This document shows positions 52,491 to 64,000 of a stretch of 64,000 nucleotides of DNA, piece by piece (the stretch's first letter is position 1; each line of letters begins with the position of its first letter). Position numbers and translations under genes: made by a program. Origin of the DNA: Monarcha castaneiventris obscurior (lineage: Eukaryota; Chordata; Aves; Passeriformes; Monarchidae). Below the pieces are notes generated by a model. It saw only the letters and a program-made list of their open reading frames with translations, did not search any database and was not told the origin of the DNA. Location of the stretch: contig JAMPIT010000894.1 of the NCBI GenBank assembly GCA_026261815.1, forward strand, positions 51,185,147 through 51,249,146, in the 5' to 3' direction.

Positions 52491-54672
52491 GAGAATTGGG
52501 GAGAAAAAATCCAGCAGGAATTTTTCATTTACCATACTTCATTCCCCAGGATTCATGGAGACTAAGTGCGACAAGGAAAACACCCCTGCATGGCTTCCAC
52601 AGAGATATGGCTTCATCTCACTCAGTTCGTCACGCAGATCCAGTATGCTTTCCACAGAAAAACCATCAAAATCCTTGTTATTCTCCTCAGAAATACCAAT
52701 GGCCATGGGGCATGTAAAATCTCCTTCATTAAGTCAAATGCTACTTTGATAGCACCATAGACATAACCTGGGGTCACCTACACTTCTTCAAAGATAAGAT
52801 AATTTGGTATCAAGAAGTGCATTTCTTCTTATACATTTTAGAACCAAATAAACGATACCACATGTAGGAATCCCATGCTTCCAACAATAAATGCACTGAG
52901 CACATAATACATCTACTCACTACAACATTTTTTTTTAAGCAGACTAATCTCCACTTTAAATAAACCCTGCCTATAATTAGACAAATCAATATCTATTTCT
53001 TTTTTTTTCAGTTAGCAACCCTCACTTAGTGCTAAACTGTATCTCTGCAAACTGCTAATCTAACAAATTACAGGTTTTCAGTCAAACCAGCACACTTTGT
53101 TCACTGTGTATGGTCGCAGTCCACAGACTTTGGAGACTGTTTCAGTAAAGTTTCTTGAAGTAACACTTATGAGTGTAGAGCTCACTCACTCCTCCATTTT
53201 AAATACAATTTACAAGCTGCTTGTATATCTTTGTGTGTAGGCGACAGCAGGCACATCAGTCACCTTCTGCAATTCAAAGCAATGCCTTTGGGGGTGGTCG
53301 ACCATAATTTCAGGCTCCTCTTCTAGCCCAGCTCTTTGTTTGCTCTGTGGTCTCATTTTCTGTCCCATGATCAAGTCACTACTACTGGCTGCTTTCTAGC
53401 TGGAAAAATGGTCACCTCCCCAGCTGACACCTGCTCCCACTGAGGAGAAACTGTAAATCCACATCTCTGTACAGCCAGCAGAACTAGCAGAGGTTGTTTT
53501 CCCAGAGATTTCCGTGAGGTTTATTAAACTTTCTGTTCTCAGTTCCTTGCCATGTGCCATATTACACCCATTATGGCTCCCCTGCTTCCTTCTAATAGGC
53601 CCCTCAAGCTCATTTCCAGATGACAGGCAGTTCCTGAAAAAAAAACAGAGAGCAGCCAATTCCTCACGCTTCCCTTAGTAGGAAACCGATTTTGGTACAA
53701 CTTGTAGACACTCAGTATCTATGACACGTTGGAATTTTTCAGACTTTCCTGGTTACACAGCTGTCAGGTGTGTCCCACTCCCTCCCATGAAGTGACCATC
53801 CCAGTGTGAGTGTGAGAACTGCTGACAAAACTTGTGCTCCATTCTGGAAAGCAGAGCTCCGAATTCAGCAGCATAACACAGCACAGCTGATGGAAACTTC
53901 TTATGGATTTACTATTGTGTTATGTACTGCTCATGCAAAAAAAGCATACAGTTGTTAAAAAGCTATGTATTAGTACCAAAAAAGCCCTGGGAAACAAACT
54001 GGAAGGGATCCCTTATGAGGTCAACATTGCTGCTCTTCATCAAGGGGAGACAGAAAACTGAGGACCTACTGCAAATAAGGAAAAATCTGCCTGCACAGGC
54101 AGTGTCAGAGAGAATTTCTTGGCCAAATAACTGCCTCACACTGCATCTGAACAGATCATATTCCCCCCATGCTGCCTGCAAGCATGTGTTGTTCTGTTGA
54201 AGGGAACTTCTTTTAACGTAAAGTTGCCAAACATAAATCAGCCTTGAATAGGAATAATTAGAGTAAGTTAGAAGATTAAAACCATGGGAACAAACTGAAA
54301 TGTACAACAACTCCTCTGTAGCTGTGATTTTCTGTGGGGGAGGCAGAGGATTCTTGTTCTCACTCACACTCCATCGGGGCATTTTCTGGTAAAGGGGCAG
54401 CATTGTCACTCGCTCTCAGATTTCCTCATGCCTTTTTTGTGACTATGATGATGCCTCAAAGCCTTTTCTATTAGCCTTTCCCATTATAAACCTTCTTTAG
54501 CTCATAACAGTTCATATGCTTTCTGCTGTAAGGATAAAGGGGCTCTTCACTCCTCACACACTGCAGTGATTCTGATCACTGGGAGGATATTTGAAATATA
54601 ATATTGTGAGGAGAGGTGTAATTATGTCTGTATTTGAATGGAACTATTCTAAGGGGCTTTGCAAAAGCAGAC
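52491..54672. other. Non-coding stretch, no gene seen
   Basis: Unique-looking sequence between the candidate enhancer and the next LTR. The 148-codon minus-strand frame at 53963-54409 is the largest here and has no recognisable domain or splice context, so it is not called. Confidence 0.55.
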
Positions 54673-55135
54673 TGTCATGGCTGCTATAGGCCCTTGGGGG
54701 TCAAGCAGTTCATCAGGAAATAATCAGGACCTGAAAATGGTCTGGTTGTCTTTTGGGTGCTTGGCAAATTCCACCACCTTCTCAGGAAACTGGTATTAAT
54801 TATCCTCATTGTATGTGCTCAAACTGTTCAGTGAGCACTGGCATTGATACCAGTGCTCCTTAACACTCCTATTGGTATCACCAACATTCTTCTCTTTTCC
54901 TGGCTACTGGATGTGGTTGCATCCTGCATCTCTTGTTTTGTGTATTCTAATTCTTTTAGCATCATTATTATTGCTGTTATTTCCCCCTCCATTTCTCTCC
55001 TACTGAGCTCTCTTTATCTCAAACCATGAATTTTACTCTTTCTTTCCAGCTGTCTCCCCCATCCCACTGGTGGTGGGGGGAGAGAACATGGGTGGCTGTG
55101 TGGTGTTTATCTGCTTGCTGGGTTAAACCACAACA
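54673..55135 (+). mobile_element. Endogenous retrovirus LTR, 3' part clear, solo or fragment
   Basis: The right end is characteristic: 'ttatctcaaaccatgaattt', 'tgtctcccccatcccactgg', a G-rich run, 'ctgtgtggtgtttatctgct', then 'tgctgggttaaaccacaaca'. This matches in order the R/U5 end of a bird LTR family as I recall it, closing on CA at 55135. Upstream, 'ccaacattcttctc' and the T/ATT-rich tract near 54940-54990 fit its middle. The left end is placed at 'tgtcatggctgctatagg' only because it begins with TG. No matching target-site duplication is visible, and no primer-binding site or internal gene follows. Confidence 0.7.
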
Positions 55136-58100
55136 GTCCAATGCAGATTAAACAGCATCCCAAATTCTTGAGATTAGGGCACATTTCTTCCTCCACACAC
55201 CTTTTAGTGAAAAGTCAAAAGTGACTTCCCAAAAGCTTGAAAGGGGGAAAAGAAGAATAATCTTTGCTCTTTAAATTTAAGGTTTGGATTCCAGCCCTTT
55301 CTGGTTTATCTTTTCTCATTTTATTTTTTGTATGTTCTCACTTTGGTGTGCTCTGTCTCTACTCAGCCTTTGCTTTGTGTTGCCCCTGGCAGTAACTGGG
55401 CGGTGCCTACAGCAAGGCACCACCAAAGTCCCCACACAATCACCACTGAAGTTTGTTCTTCATCTTCTGACTAGAAAACACGAACTTCCTTTTTCCTCTT
55501 CTGCCTCCCTCATGGATTTATTCCAGCAACTCAATAATGTGAAATGTGTTACACATAGAGAAAGTCAGAGGAAACCCAGCTTTTCATTTCCTGGACAGCC
55601 TGACCTAGGCCAAGATCTCTGTGAGGAAGGCCAGCTTTCCACACACTCTTCCCACCCATACAAGCACTGTGGCCCAAAACAAGATGTTTAAACAGGGTCT
55701 TGCCAAAGTCATCTTTTCTGGTAAATCTTCCTTCAAAATTTTGTCTTGTTTATGACTGCAGCACTCAGCCAGGCTCCGTCATTCTAGTGAGACCTGCTCG
55801 GTGCAGAGCTGGTTTAGAAATCCGGCCTGAAGAGTGATCTACTAGTTTTTCACATAATCTTTTTTTAGAAATACTACAAATCAACATATGTTTCGAAGGA
55901 GGAACAGAACCAAATTTGGGCTTAAGACAGCAAGGTCCCTTGGGAGTGCAGGCTGAAGGCAGCACCAGTCGAGTACAGGCTGAGAGGAAGGCCGGTGACC
56001 CAAGGACCATTCCTGTGGGATTTCCACGAGCTCCAATTAAAGTCTCAGGAGCACATAACAGGGCACTCAAAACAGGCCAAAGAAACACTACAGAAATCAC
56101 ACAGCCTCTGCCAAGGCCAGCTTGGAAGCAGCAGTTGAGCAGTAACCACATCCAATCATGCAAGAATGCCGAAGCCACTGGAGTCCTTCCACAAAAAATG
56201 GGTACTCTCCGCGTTCTAATACTGTCCTCCATCACAAGACAAAATCAAGGCTTTGCCTTCCAAAAAAAACAAGCTGAATGGCTGGGTGGCTTGTGTGCAG
56301 AAACATCTGGACTGGATAGGGAATAACATACAGAAAACAGCCAGCAAGAGTGTCAAAAGTTCAGAGATGCAGGAACTGAACTTCATCCTATTTCGGCCCT
56401 ATAGGCAAAGATATCACAAAAAATCAAGTCTGTTGTGCAGGAAGAATCATGGGTATTTAACTTTTTAGAGTGTATGTTTTCCCATTGTTTTCCCTTCTCC
56501 CTATAAATTATGATCTCCTACAAGTCAAGCTCAGAGAATAAAGAGCCAAACCCAGCAGATAGCCCCAGCCACCAGGCAGGAAAGGGGAGGCCTCTCACAG
56601 TGGCAGCACAAAAATATGTACAATTTCATGGAAACAAATGTAAAGCTTTTCCGTGCCTCTGTCTAGCAGCACGATCCCACCAAACAGAGTTGTCAAAGGT
56701 GGGATGCATATCTTCTGTAGGAAAGGCAAAGACAGCAGCCTTATACTGCACAAAGTTGATAATATTGTATTAAATTTAAATCCGCACTGTTAGGACAAGC
56801 CATGTCTCAGTCTCCCACAAACTACTAGCAGGAAAAAAAAATGCCTTTAAGCAGAGTAACATCCTCCGACAGCCATATGCTTTGATATCCAGTAGCAAAA
56901 CAAGTAACTTTTTGGATCCTTATGATGAAGTATGAGATTAATTTTCAACATTTTATTCTAAGATTACAGGACATCCTAATAAGTTTTACATCCTCTTCAA
57001 TGAACAAGACGAATGTTGTAATAAATTGTAATTTTTTTTAAAAAATTACAGGCTGAAAAAAAGAAATTATTCTATTACACTTGATGATGAAGCAAACTCT
57101 GTACCTCTTTCTTGATAAATTTCAACTAGCATGACAGCTCTTAGCAGTACTCACCAACAGAAGCAAGCCAGACATCTAAAATGGGACAGCGGCTGGGTTA
57201 AATTAATCTGTGTATACTATATACTAAGATTTTATATTACTGTAATGTTAAAAAGACATTATATTAGATGCAAAGTCGCACAGGGGAAAGCTGGAGTGCA
57301 CCAGCCTTTCCTTGGCTCGTTATTGCCCAGGTCAAAATGCAGCCCTGCTCATAATCCTTTTTTATATTTTTTTTTTTTTATTTTTTGCAGGGTTCTGCCT
57401 CACTGAGCAGACAGTACAGATGGCACCCAATGAACAGCATTTTATAACTCGTGGTTCTCAAACCCTGTGGTATTACCCACTATTTTGCTCTTGGATTTTC
57501 TCATAGCACCTGTCATCACTACCATGTTCAAGCCCAGCACAAATCTGAAGTGACAGCATGATTCTCCTTGCCAGTGCTTCTCTACCACGAGTGGATACCA
57601 GCAACTATCATGAGCTAATGTTGCACATTTATTGCTTCCACCAAAGTTTATAGTGGGATTTTGGAAAACTAATTTGCGTTTGGGAAGGTAGGAGGCTTGG
57701 ATTCCGAATTCATTCCATGGAGGGGTTTCTTCCTTCCCCCCACCCACAGTGTAATCTTTCCTCCAGAGCTCTGGAGCAAACCACTGCCTCACTCACCGTT
57801 ACAACTGGCAGGCTTCAGCAGACACTCCCTCTCAGCTTCATCCAAAATTAAACCTCCAGATACTTTTTATTTGAAAGACCAGTTCAGTTTTACAGACACA
57901 GTTGGCCTCACCATCATAATTTTCTCCACTCCAGCTTCTCTGCCCATGCTGGACACCTTCCTTTAAATTTCCTAGTCACATTAACACATCCCTGGTCGTT
58001 CTTAAACCATGGCAGCAGTGAGAGTAATGTACCTCGAGATGCCTACTTTGGGATGAGGCTGTGCTGCTCCTCAGCTTCCAAAGGCCAGCTGGGAAAATGC

Positions 58101-61100
58101 TTCATGGGCTAAAATTGTGTTGCTGGTACAAAATACTCTTTTTTTTGGAACCAGTTGTTGGAACCTGGGTGATGTATTCTGTGTTCTGGTAGCTATGGGA
58201 GACATTTACTACAAGGCATCATCGGATTTCAAGCAACAAACCTGAGGATGTGCTTCTCTTCAAAAATGTGTAGAATTCCATTGCTTTGCAGCAAAGTACT
58301 CAAATGTGCTTTTAATTTTAATGTCCATGGCACTTGAGCATGCATTTAAGTGGTTTTTTGGGTTTTTTTTAAATTAGATTAACTATTCCAGGATCAGTCA
58401 TAAATTCCAAGTTGAGTTTGGTTGACAGCTACCAAACATGGTTGTTCCAGTCCATTTATGCAAAGAAATGGATTTTTGCAGGTGTCTTCCTGGGAAAACC
58501 AGCCAGGTGCACAGCACAGGCAGGGCTGTGCCTGGCACTGCTCTTGTCTTCAGGGCTGTTTACTAAGAAAACTCTCTCTGCGTCATTCAGGACCCAATGA
58601 ATAATTCAGCAGAGTTTCATTACTCCACCAGTGCTGTTTTGTTTACTGGAATATCATCCCGTGGTTCAGCACCCACCTGGCTTTAGGCATAAAGCCTGTG
58701 GAAAATGTAGAATTCTCAAAGGCTGAAGGGAACCTTTTCTGTGATGTTGGAGTCCTACAAACTCATAGTACCTCTGATTTTCTGTTTAAGATAGAAAGTC
58801 AACTGCCCTGAGAAACTCAGCATAAATTAATCCAGACATACATCTTGTATCCTTTGCAGACTGCTTACTTGGAACAGAAAACAAAACACACTGGAATTTG
58901 GGGAGTTCTTCCAAAGAGCAGATCAGGATATTCTGTTCCATTTACACACTTAGGGTAAGCCCTGTGCACTTTATTTCAAAATGCAAACGCAAAAAGGATT
59001 GGTCTGTACCACAAAGTTTCCCAGTGTCCTTCTCACGCAGGTATTACACTGGTAGACACTTGGCTTGTAACATAAAATACAGCAGGACTATCACAGAAAC
59101 ACTCTGCAAGGGTGAGGAAAAGTTATCAAATACTTCCACCAGACCAGCTAGACAAGTGAAAATCTGAAAAGTGTGGTTATTAGGCTTGATAGCAACACTC
59201 CTGTGCCCATGAACTCAGCTCTGACCTTTTCCATTAAAACAGCTCTCTATTAACGGCAGGACCTCCTACAGAAAATTATCTTATTACTGAACTAATCTGG
59301 ATTAAAAATAGAAAGTATATATTGGCAAATTCATTTATATCAGTAGCAATACGAATAATCAATTTTCCTGTAGACCATCTGCAAGACCAATAAAAATCCA
59401 GAAAGACAATTCGGATTTTCAATCACTTCTCTTCAAAAAGAGAACAAAATCTGTTTGAACTTGAGCAGCAAGTGCCATTTTATGTGAAAAGCAGCAAAAG
59501 TTACTCTGACTCACTCACACCTCCTGGTAACTGAGTTATACCAGAAGCTTTCTGTGGCTCCTGTGCCCTCTAGCTTCTAGAAGATGTATTTACCAATCAC
59601 TCCCTTAACTTGAGCAGGTTTATAGAGTTCTCATAAAAACCTGCTAAAACAGAAAGCAAAACGCCTTTCCCTCTCTTTCTCCTGGATATAAATTTAACCT
59701 GAGACTGCAGTGAAGACATAGAAACGTTAGTCTAGATCCTTGTTTACCTTACAGGCACTTCAGCAATGATAAAAACGGGATTTAAAGCTACACATTATAT
59801 TTATATCAATTTAGAGTCCTCTGTGTGTGCTTTAAAGGAGATTCAGCTCACCAGAAAAATGCCAACCGAATTGGAAATAGCGATGTTGAGAAAAAAGTGA
59901 GTTGTGAGACATAACGGATACTAAATAAAGTCGTTATATGGTATACAGCAAAAAGCACCTGATGCATAAATGGTAGGCTGAGGGCTGCACTCTGTGATGC
60001 CCAGCAGGTTTCAGGTTGAAATTCTGATAAGAGAGTAACACCTGCCTGGGGAGGGAAATCAGCCCAAAAGAAAAGATAATCCTGGTGTCCATAGTTAGAG
60101 AACCCACAACCTGATGGAGACAGCAGTTTCCTTGGCGTTTAGGAGGCTGATGGAGCATGATCAGCTTAAAGCTGGCTGGCTGTGACAGACAACCCAAGCT
60201 AATTTTATCTTGACATATCATCAAAAGCACCTGAACTAGAAGTGTTTTTCACTTTCACCTCCCAAATTACAAGCCTTTGTAAGAGTAGAGGCTTTACCTC
60301 CAATCCTACCTGCCTCATCATTGCAGTGGCACCCGTGGCAGCCTATGAAGTGCAGCTTCTGCAAATCAAACAAGCAATAACAAATAAGCAATGAAAGTTT
60401 TGTTGAGGAGAAAGTCACTGGAATAACAGAATAGGGATACAAATCCTATCAAAAACTGCTGTCACAAAGGTACTTCAGTCAAATACTAAATGCACATGGT
60501 TTTAAAACACACAGCTATAAATCCAGTGCTTTGACATGACAAGCAAGGTAACACATAGCTCTGCCACTATCAAAAAAAGGTGAAATAAAGACATTTTATT
60601 TCTTCTGAGAACCTAAGCCATGAAAAAGAAGCAAATGGAAGCTTCACATAAAGGCAAAAAAACCTTTTGCACTCTGAAGTGTATAACCTTACCAAGAATA
60701 AGATTAAACTAGAGATAGCCACAGCATGGACTTTGTGAGAAAAGTATTTGACTTTACTTTCAATGTACATAAAGTGCTTCAAATGGCTTGGTCTCTCATT
60801 TGCTTATCTGTAAGTGTTTTAAACAAAAACGATGGCAGTTTTCACTTAAACTCTGTATTTCCAGCATCTGAAGATCAAAACTATTTCCTTTTTCTATGTA
60901 ATTCTCTGTTTCTATTACATTAAGAACACAAATCAATATTCATTTTCATAACTAATTGAACTCTTAGATAGTATCTCTAACTAAAGAATGATAAAGAAGG
61001 ACTGCATTAACTAAGAGTAAAACCTTCCTTGGAAAATGTACACACTCAAGAATAACCCTGGCAACATTGTCTTCTTCAGCCTCTCTAGCAGGACTGACAT

Positions 61101-61522
61101 GCTAAAAAAGTTCCCCTAAGCCTGTTCCATAAATAAAATTTGCCTGTCCACATGGAAGTCACTGAACTACAAGGACTGCCATCCTTCCCCTGGTGCACTT
61201 TCTTGGGATTCATTTCCAGCAACAGGCTATTCCTACCCACCACCAATTACAGCTATGATATAGTTCCATATAAAATCATGGTCATTTCACGAGCTACAAA
61301 TGGAATTATAAACTATTTATTCAACTATTTTAGGAACATATGTTAGCTAGAATAATTGGCTCCCTCCACAAGAGACAGTGAAGACCTGTAACAGTCTTTC
61401 AAGCATGTCAGCAGAATAACGTGCAAATTAATGTGTCTGACACAATATATTTGGACATTCCAAATGTTTGCAAAGCTACAAACGAACTATAAAGGCTCCA
61501 AATAACCATATGATGGTGTTCC
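55136..61522. other. Non-coding stretch, no gene seen
   Basis: AT-rich sequence with a near-palindromic A/T hairpin at 57027-57050 and a T run at 57367-57379. Open frames of 135-156 codons overlap on opposite strands at 55765-56326, a GC-richer patch, and are not protein-like. About 59700-59960 has a mildly enhancer-like texture. Confidence 0.55.
57027..57050. repeat. A/T hairpin, 11-bp arms with 2-nt loop
   Basis: TGTAATTTTTT (57027-57037) is followed by TT and then AAAAAATTACA (57040-57050), an exact reverse complement. The low complexity makes a chance origin reasonable. Confidence 0.9.
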
Positions 61523-62145
61523 TGTAGTGTGGTGTGTTGACCCTGGCTAGACTCCAGGTACCCACCAAATTCATTCTGTCACTCTCCATCCTCAGATGGG
61601 CATGGGAGGGAAAATACAAGGAAAGGCTCATGGGACAAGATAAGAAAAAGGAGAGCTCACTCAGCACTCACCGTCATGGGCAAAGAAGACTAAACTTGTG
61701 GAAATCAGTTTAATTTATTACAAACAAATCACAGTGAAATAATAAGAAGTAAAACCAAGTCTTAAAAACACCTCCCCTCCACCTCTCTTCTTCCCAGGCT
61801 TAACTTTACCCCCAATTTCTCTACCTTCTCCCCCACCAGCAGTGCATGGTTATGGGAAATGAGGGCTGTAGTCAGTCTATCACACTCTACTTCTGCAGCT
61901 CCTTTCTCTGCCTGGGGAGGACTCCTCACACTCCTCCCCTGCACCAGTGTGGGTCCCCTTCCACAGGAGAGTCCTCCATGAACTTCTCCAGTGTGAGTCT
62001 TTCCCATGGCTGCATTTCATGAACTGCTCCAGCATTGGTCCTTTTCCACAGAGTGCTTCAGGAAGGGGCTGCTCCAGCGTGGGTCCCTCACGGGGTCACA
62101 AGTCCTGCCAACAAACATGCTCCAGTGTGGGCTCCTCTTTCCATG
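61523..62145 (-). mobile_element. Endogenous retrovirus LTR with degenerate internal repeats
   Basis: Read on the plus strand it opens with 'tgtagtgtggtgtgttgacc' and 'ctggctagactccaggtacc', closely matching the reverse complement of a passerine ERVL-like LTR end as I recall it. The sequence tttatt at 61714-61719 gives AATAAA on the minus strand, placing the polyadenylation signal where an R region would be. From 61940 to about 62140 come five or so degenerate modules of 'ctccagtgtgggtcc...cac' type, typical of that family. The right (U3) boundary is uncertain because similarity fades at about 62145, so the copy is probably truncated. Internal genes are absent. Confidence 0.8.
61942..62140 (-). 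repeat. Degenerate tandem modules inside the LTR
   Basis: The core 'ctcca/gc-g-t-g-t-g-g-g-t-c-c' recurs at about 61945, 61988, 62030, 62072 and 62120, spaced roughly 40-48 bases apart. Each copy is followed by a 'ccac/g-g' step. The modules are imperfect, indicating old duplications fixed in the retroviral family rather than a local expansion. Confidence 0.75.
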
Positions 62146-64000
62146 TGTGGGAATCCAGAGTGCAGAGAATAGTCCTCTGCCTGTTTTAAAGAACTTAACC
62201 CCTCTGAACAATGCTGTTTTCGACCTTTATCCACGGAGAAAACTCCCTACACTCTGGGAAGAATTAAAATCTACACCAATGTGAACTAGATAGTAGAATA
62301 TTATGTAAATATTATGTAAATTTGTCACAGGGTGAAGAATTTAGAGGTTTTGGGTTTGTTTATGCAGCAAATAGATAAATAGTGAGGTTTCCAAAATGGT
62401 GGATGCCTACATCATTTTAGATATCGTGCTCCTTCTTCCAGACCTCCATTTTCTGCAGTAGAAGGAGCTTAGCGTGATTGGGTAGAATTTGCCACAGTTC
62501 CTGTCTGCGTTACAAGGTGATTTACTGGACATTGGTGGAAAAGTAAAAATATCTGTCATTTCAAACGTCTATTGGGTAAAATGCCTTTAAAAGAGGTGCA
62601 AAATCTTGATACCGCAACACATTTGCAGCATCTCTCTACTCTCACTATGTTCCTTGTAACCTTGTAGCTGAATAAGAACTTAACAAACAACTCTTTGAAG
62701 AAGAAGAGACTGAATGCTGCTCTGTCCTGTCCATCTAGGGAATCCTAGCAAGTACTCTGAGATCTTCTCCCATCAGGAGAAGTTGATTTATGGCACAAAA
62801 CGTGTCACCATGGCTCCATGGGTCCTGGCAGGAGCCTGCTGTCTCCATCAGCCCTGGCAGAGGAGGAGGAGGAGGAGGAAGAGGAGGCACTCTCCAACAT
62901 GCCCAGCACTCTGGGTCACAGCTGCTGGGGGAGGACAGGAGCTAGTGGCCAAAAACACTAACCTGGCTGTCCTTCTGTGCTCTAGTGGGATGGGTGGCCT
63001 CTCAGGGAGACACCTGGGGTGTCTGGCAGGCAGCTCCCAGACATGGCTGGTTTGGAATCACACAAATTGTTCAGTGTTTAAAGCCCTCGTAGCTTCGCAT
63101 TCAGACTTGAAGGCAATTATTTGCTTTCGTGGAGGTGACACTAATAATTTAGCTGGCATCACAGCTCAGCCCCAGCCAAAAGAGTAATTGGTGAGAATAA
63201 GAGCTGTGGTGAAGCCAAGAATAGAAAGAAAAGATAAATGTTGCAATGATTCTGATTACTCCATTGAATCAGAAATCTCACAGAGATTGGAAAGTTCACA
63301 GAGAAAGTATGACAACGTTAGGGGTAATTTGGAAATGGGAATTATTTTCTTCCTGTGGAAAAAAAAAGAAAAAAAGAGGGGTACTATACTCCTTGGACAT
63401 TTTCTGCAGAAAAGAACAACTTTAGAAGGCATAGGGAGCATCCAAAGTGGAGAAAAGGGGAAGGATGTGGTGCCTTTTAGAACAGTAAAGAGACAGCAAA
63501 TGTGTGCACCATGCAGAGCCCTTTGAGCTGCCAGGGCAGCCTTCAGCTGACTGTCAGAGGCAGTGATTGTGACCAGTTTGGAACCAAGCTGCCAGTGCTC
63601 AACCTGGGTGAAGCCAGCTTGAAGCACCCAGTTTATCTCTAACAAGTATTCACCTGTTCTGAGACAGTTCAGTCTAGAAAAATGCACAGACCCGAACTCT
63701 CCAGCATGTTTTAAACTCTTCACCTCTTAGAGATGTTCAATCTGCTAATTAGACATGACAATGCTGGATTAGATAACCAATACCAAAATTTACTACTGCC
63801 TGATATAAGTTGCTTTTGGCAGTGTTCAGTGTCAGAAGCAATAACATTAGCTCTGCTCCTTTCTCACACTGCAGATAATGGAAGCTTTCAGGAAGATGAA
63901 TTAAATTTCACTAACAGAAGGAGAAAAAAAAATTGCCTCAGTGGAAGTCTGCTTGGGTTATTTCAAAATGATGCTCTATCAATACATGCAGCAGCATCCT
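62146..64000. other. Non-coding stretch, no gene seen
   Basis: Has an 11-bp tandem pair 'aatattatgta' at 62297-62318 and an AGG triplet run at 62860-62887. The 157-codon frame at 62714-63187 reads through that triplet run as an arginine-rich block, an artefact of the simple repeat. The 155-codon minus-strand frame at 63256-63723 is likewise unrecognised. Confidence 0.55.
62860..62887. repeat. (AGG)n purine microsatellite
   Basis: About nine GAG/AGG triplets with a single interruption (ggaaga). The strand is entirely purine, so it could adopt triplex or other non-B structure. It is also the source of a spurious poly-arginine segment in one frame. Confidence 0.9.

Noticed and set aside
53963..54409. 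148-codon minus-strand frame
   Set aside because: No domain or splice context. Cysteine and serine content look random.
55765..56326. Overlapping 136- and 156-codon frames on opposite strands
   Set aside because: Simultaneous openness on both strands reflects low stop density in a GC-richer patch, and neither product is recognisable.
62714..63187. 157-codon open frame with an arginine/lysine-rich block
   Set aside because: The basic block is an AGG microsatellite read in one frame, and the rest is not protein-like.
1..64000. CRISPR arrays, operons, ribosome binding sites, prokaryotic mobile elements
   Set aside because: The CR1 and LTR content shows a vertebrate nuclear genome. No regularly spaced direct repeats or densely packed genes exist in the window.

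Overview
The window looks like vertebrate, almost certainly bird, nuclear DNA, with no gene that I can support. It is AT-rich with sparse CpG, and stop codons are dense in all frames. The longest open frames are about 150-165 codons, have unremarkable composition and resemble no protein family I know. The bird assignment rests on seven or eight fragments of the CR1 (chicken repeat 1) LINE. A songbird-like origin is suggested by three LTR-type sequences that resemble, from memory, endogenous retrovirus LTR families common in passerines. The window is best read as intergenic DNA or the inside of a very large intron.

Layout. Bases 1-4675 are plain AT-rich sequence. CR1 fragments follow at 4676-4890 (minus, apparently internally deleted), 8586-8624 (plus, tail only), 13301-13427, 15199-15685, 17771-18100, 18102-18175 and 21081-21113 (all minus). 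A further minus-strand copy lies at 34858-35242. An LTR-like block in plus orientation lies at about 31876-32330, preceded by a 30-bp GC-rich tandem duplication at 31726-31785. A second plus-orientation LTR is at about 54673-55135. A third, in minus orientation and carrying degenerate internal repeats, is at 61523-62145. None is flanked by recognisable gag, pol or env, so they look like solo LTRs or fragments.

Between the repeats, a few blocks look unlike neutral sequence because they are dense in homeodomain-type motifs, palindromes and balanced complex sequence. The best are 52140-52490 (with a perfect 20-bp palindrome), 21690-22010 (with a perfect 16-bp palindrome and an NKX2-type site), 12421-12690 and 9170-9375 (with a palindromic AP-1/MARE-like site). 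These are candidate conserved non-coding elements or enhancers, which only a cross-species alignment can confirm.

Small structural oddities include two perfect 10-bp hairpins (7658-7699, 11106-11129), a 31/32-bp tandem duplication (34140-34202), a 14-bp duplication (44024-44051) and long A or T homopolymers. I found no rRNA, tRNA, CRISPR array, operon or sign of a novel multi-gene system. Absence calls here are limited by reading by eye.
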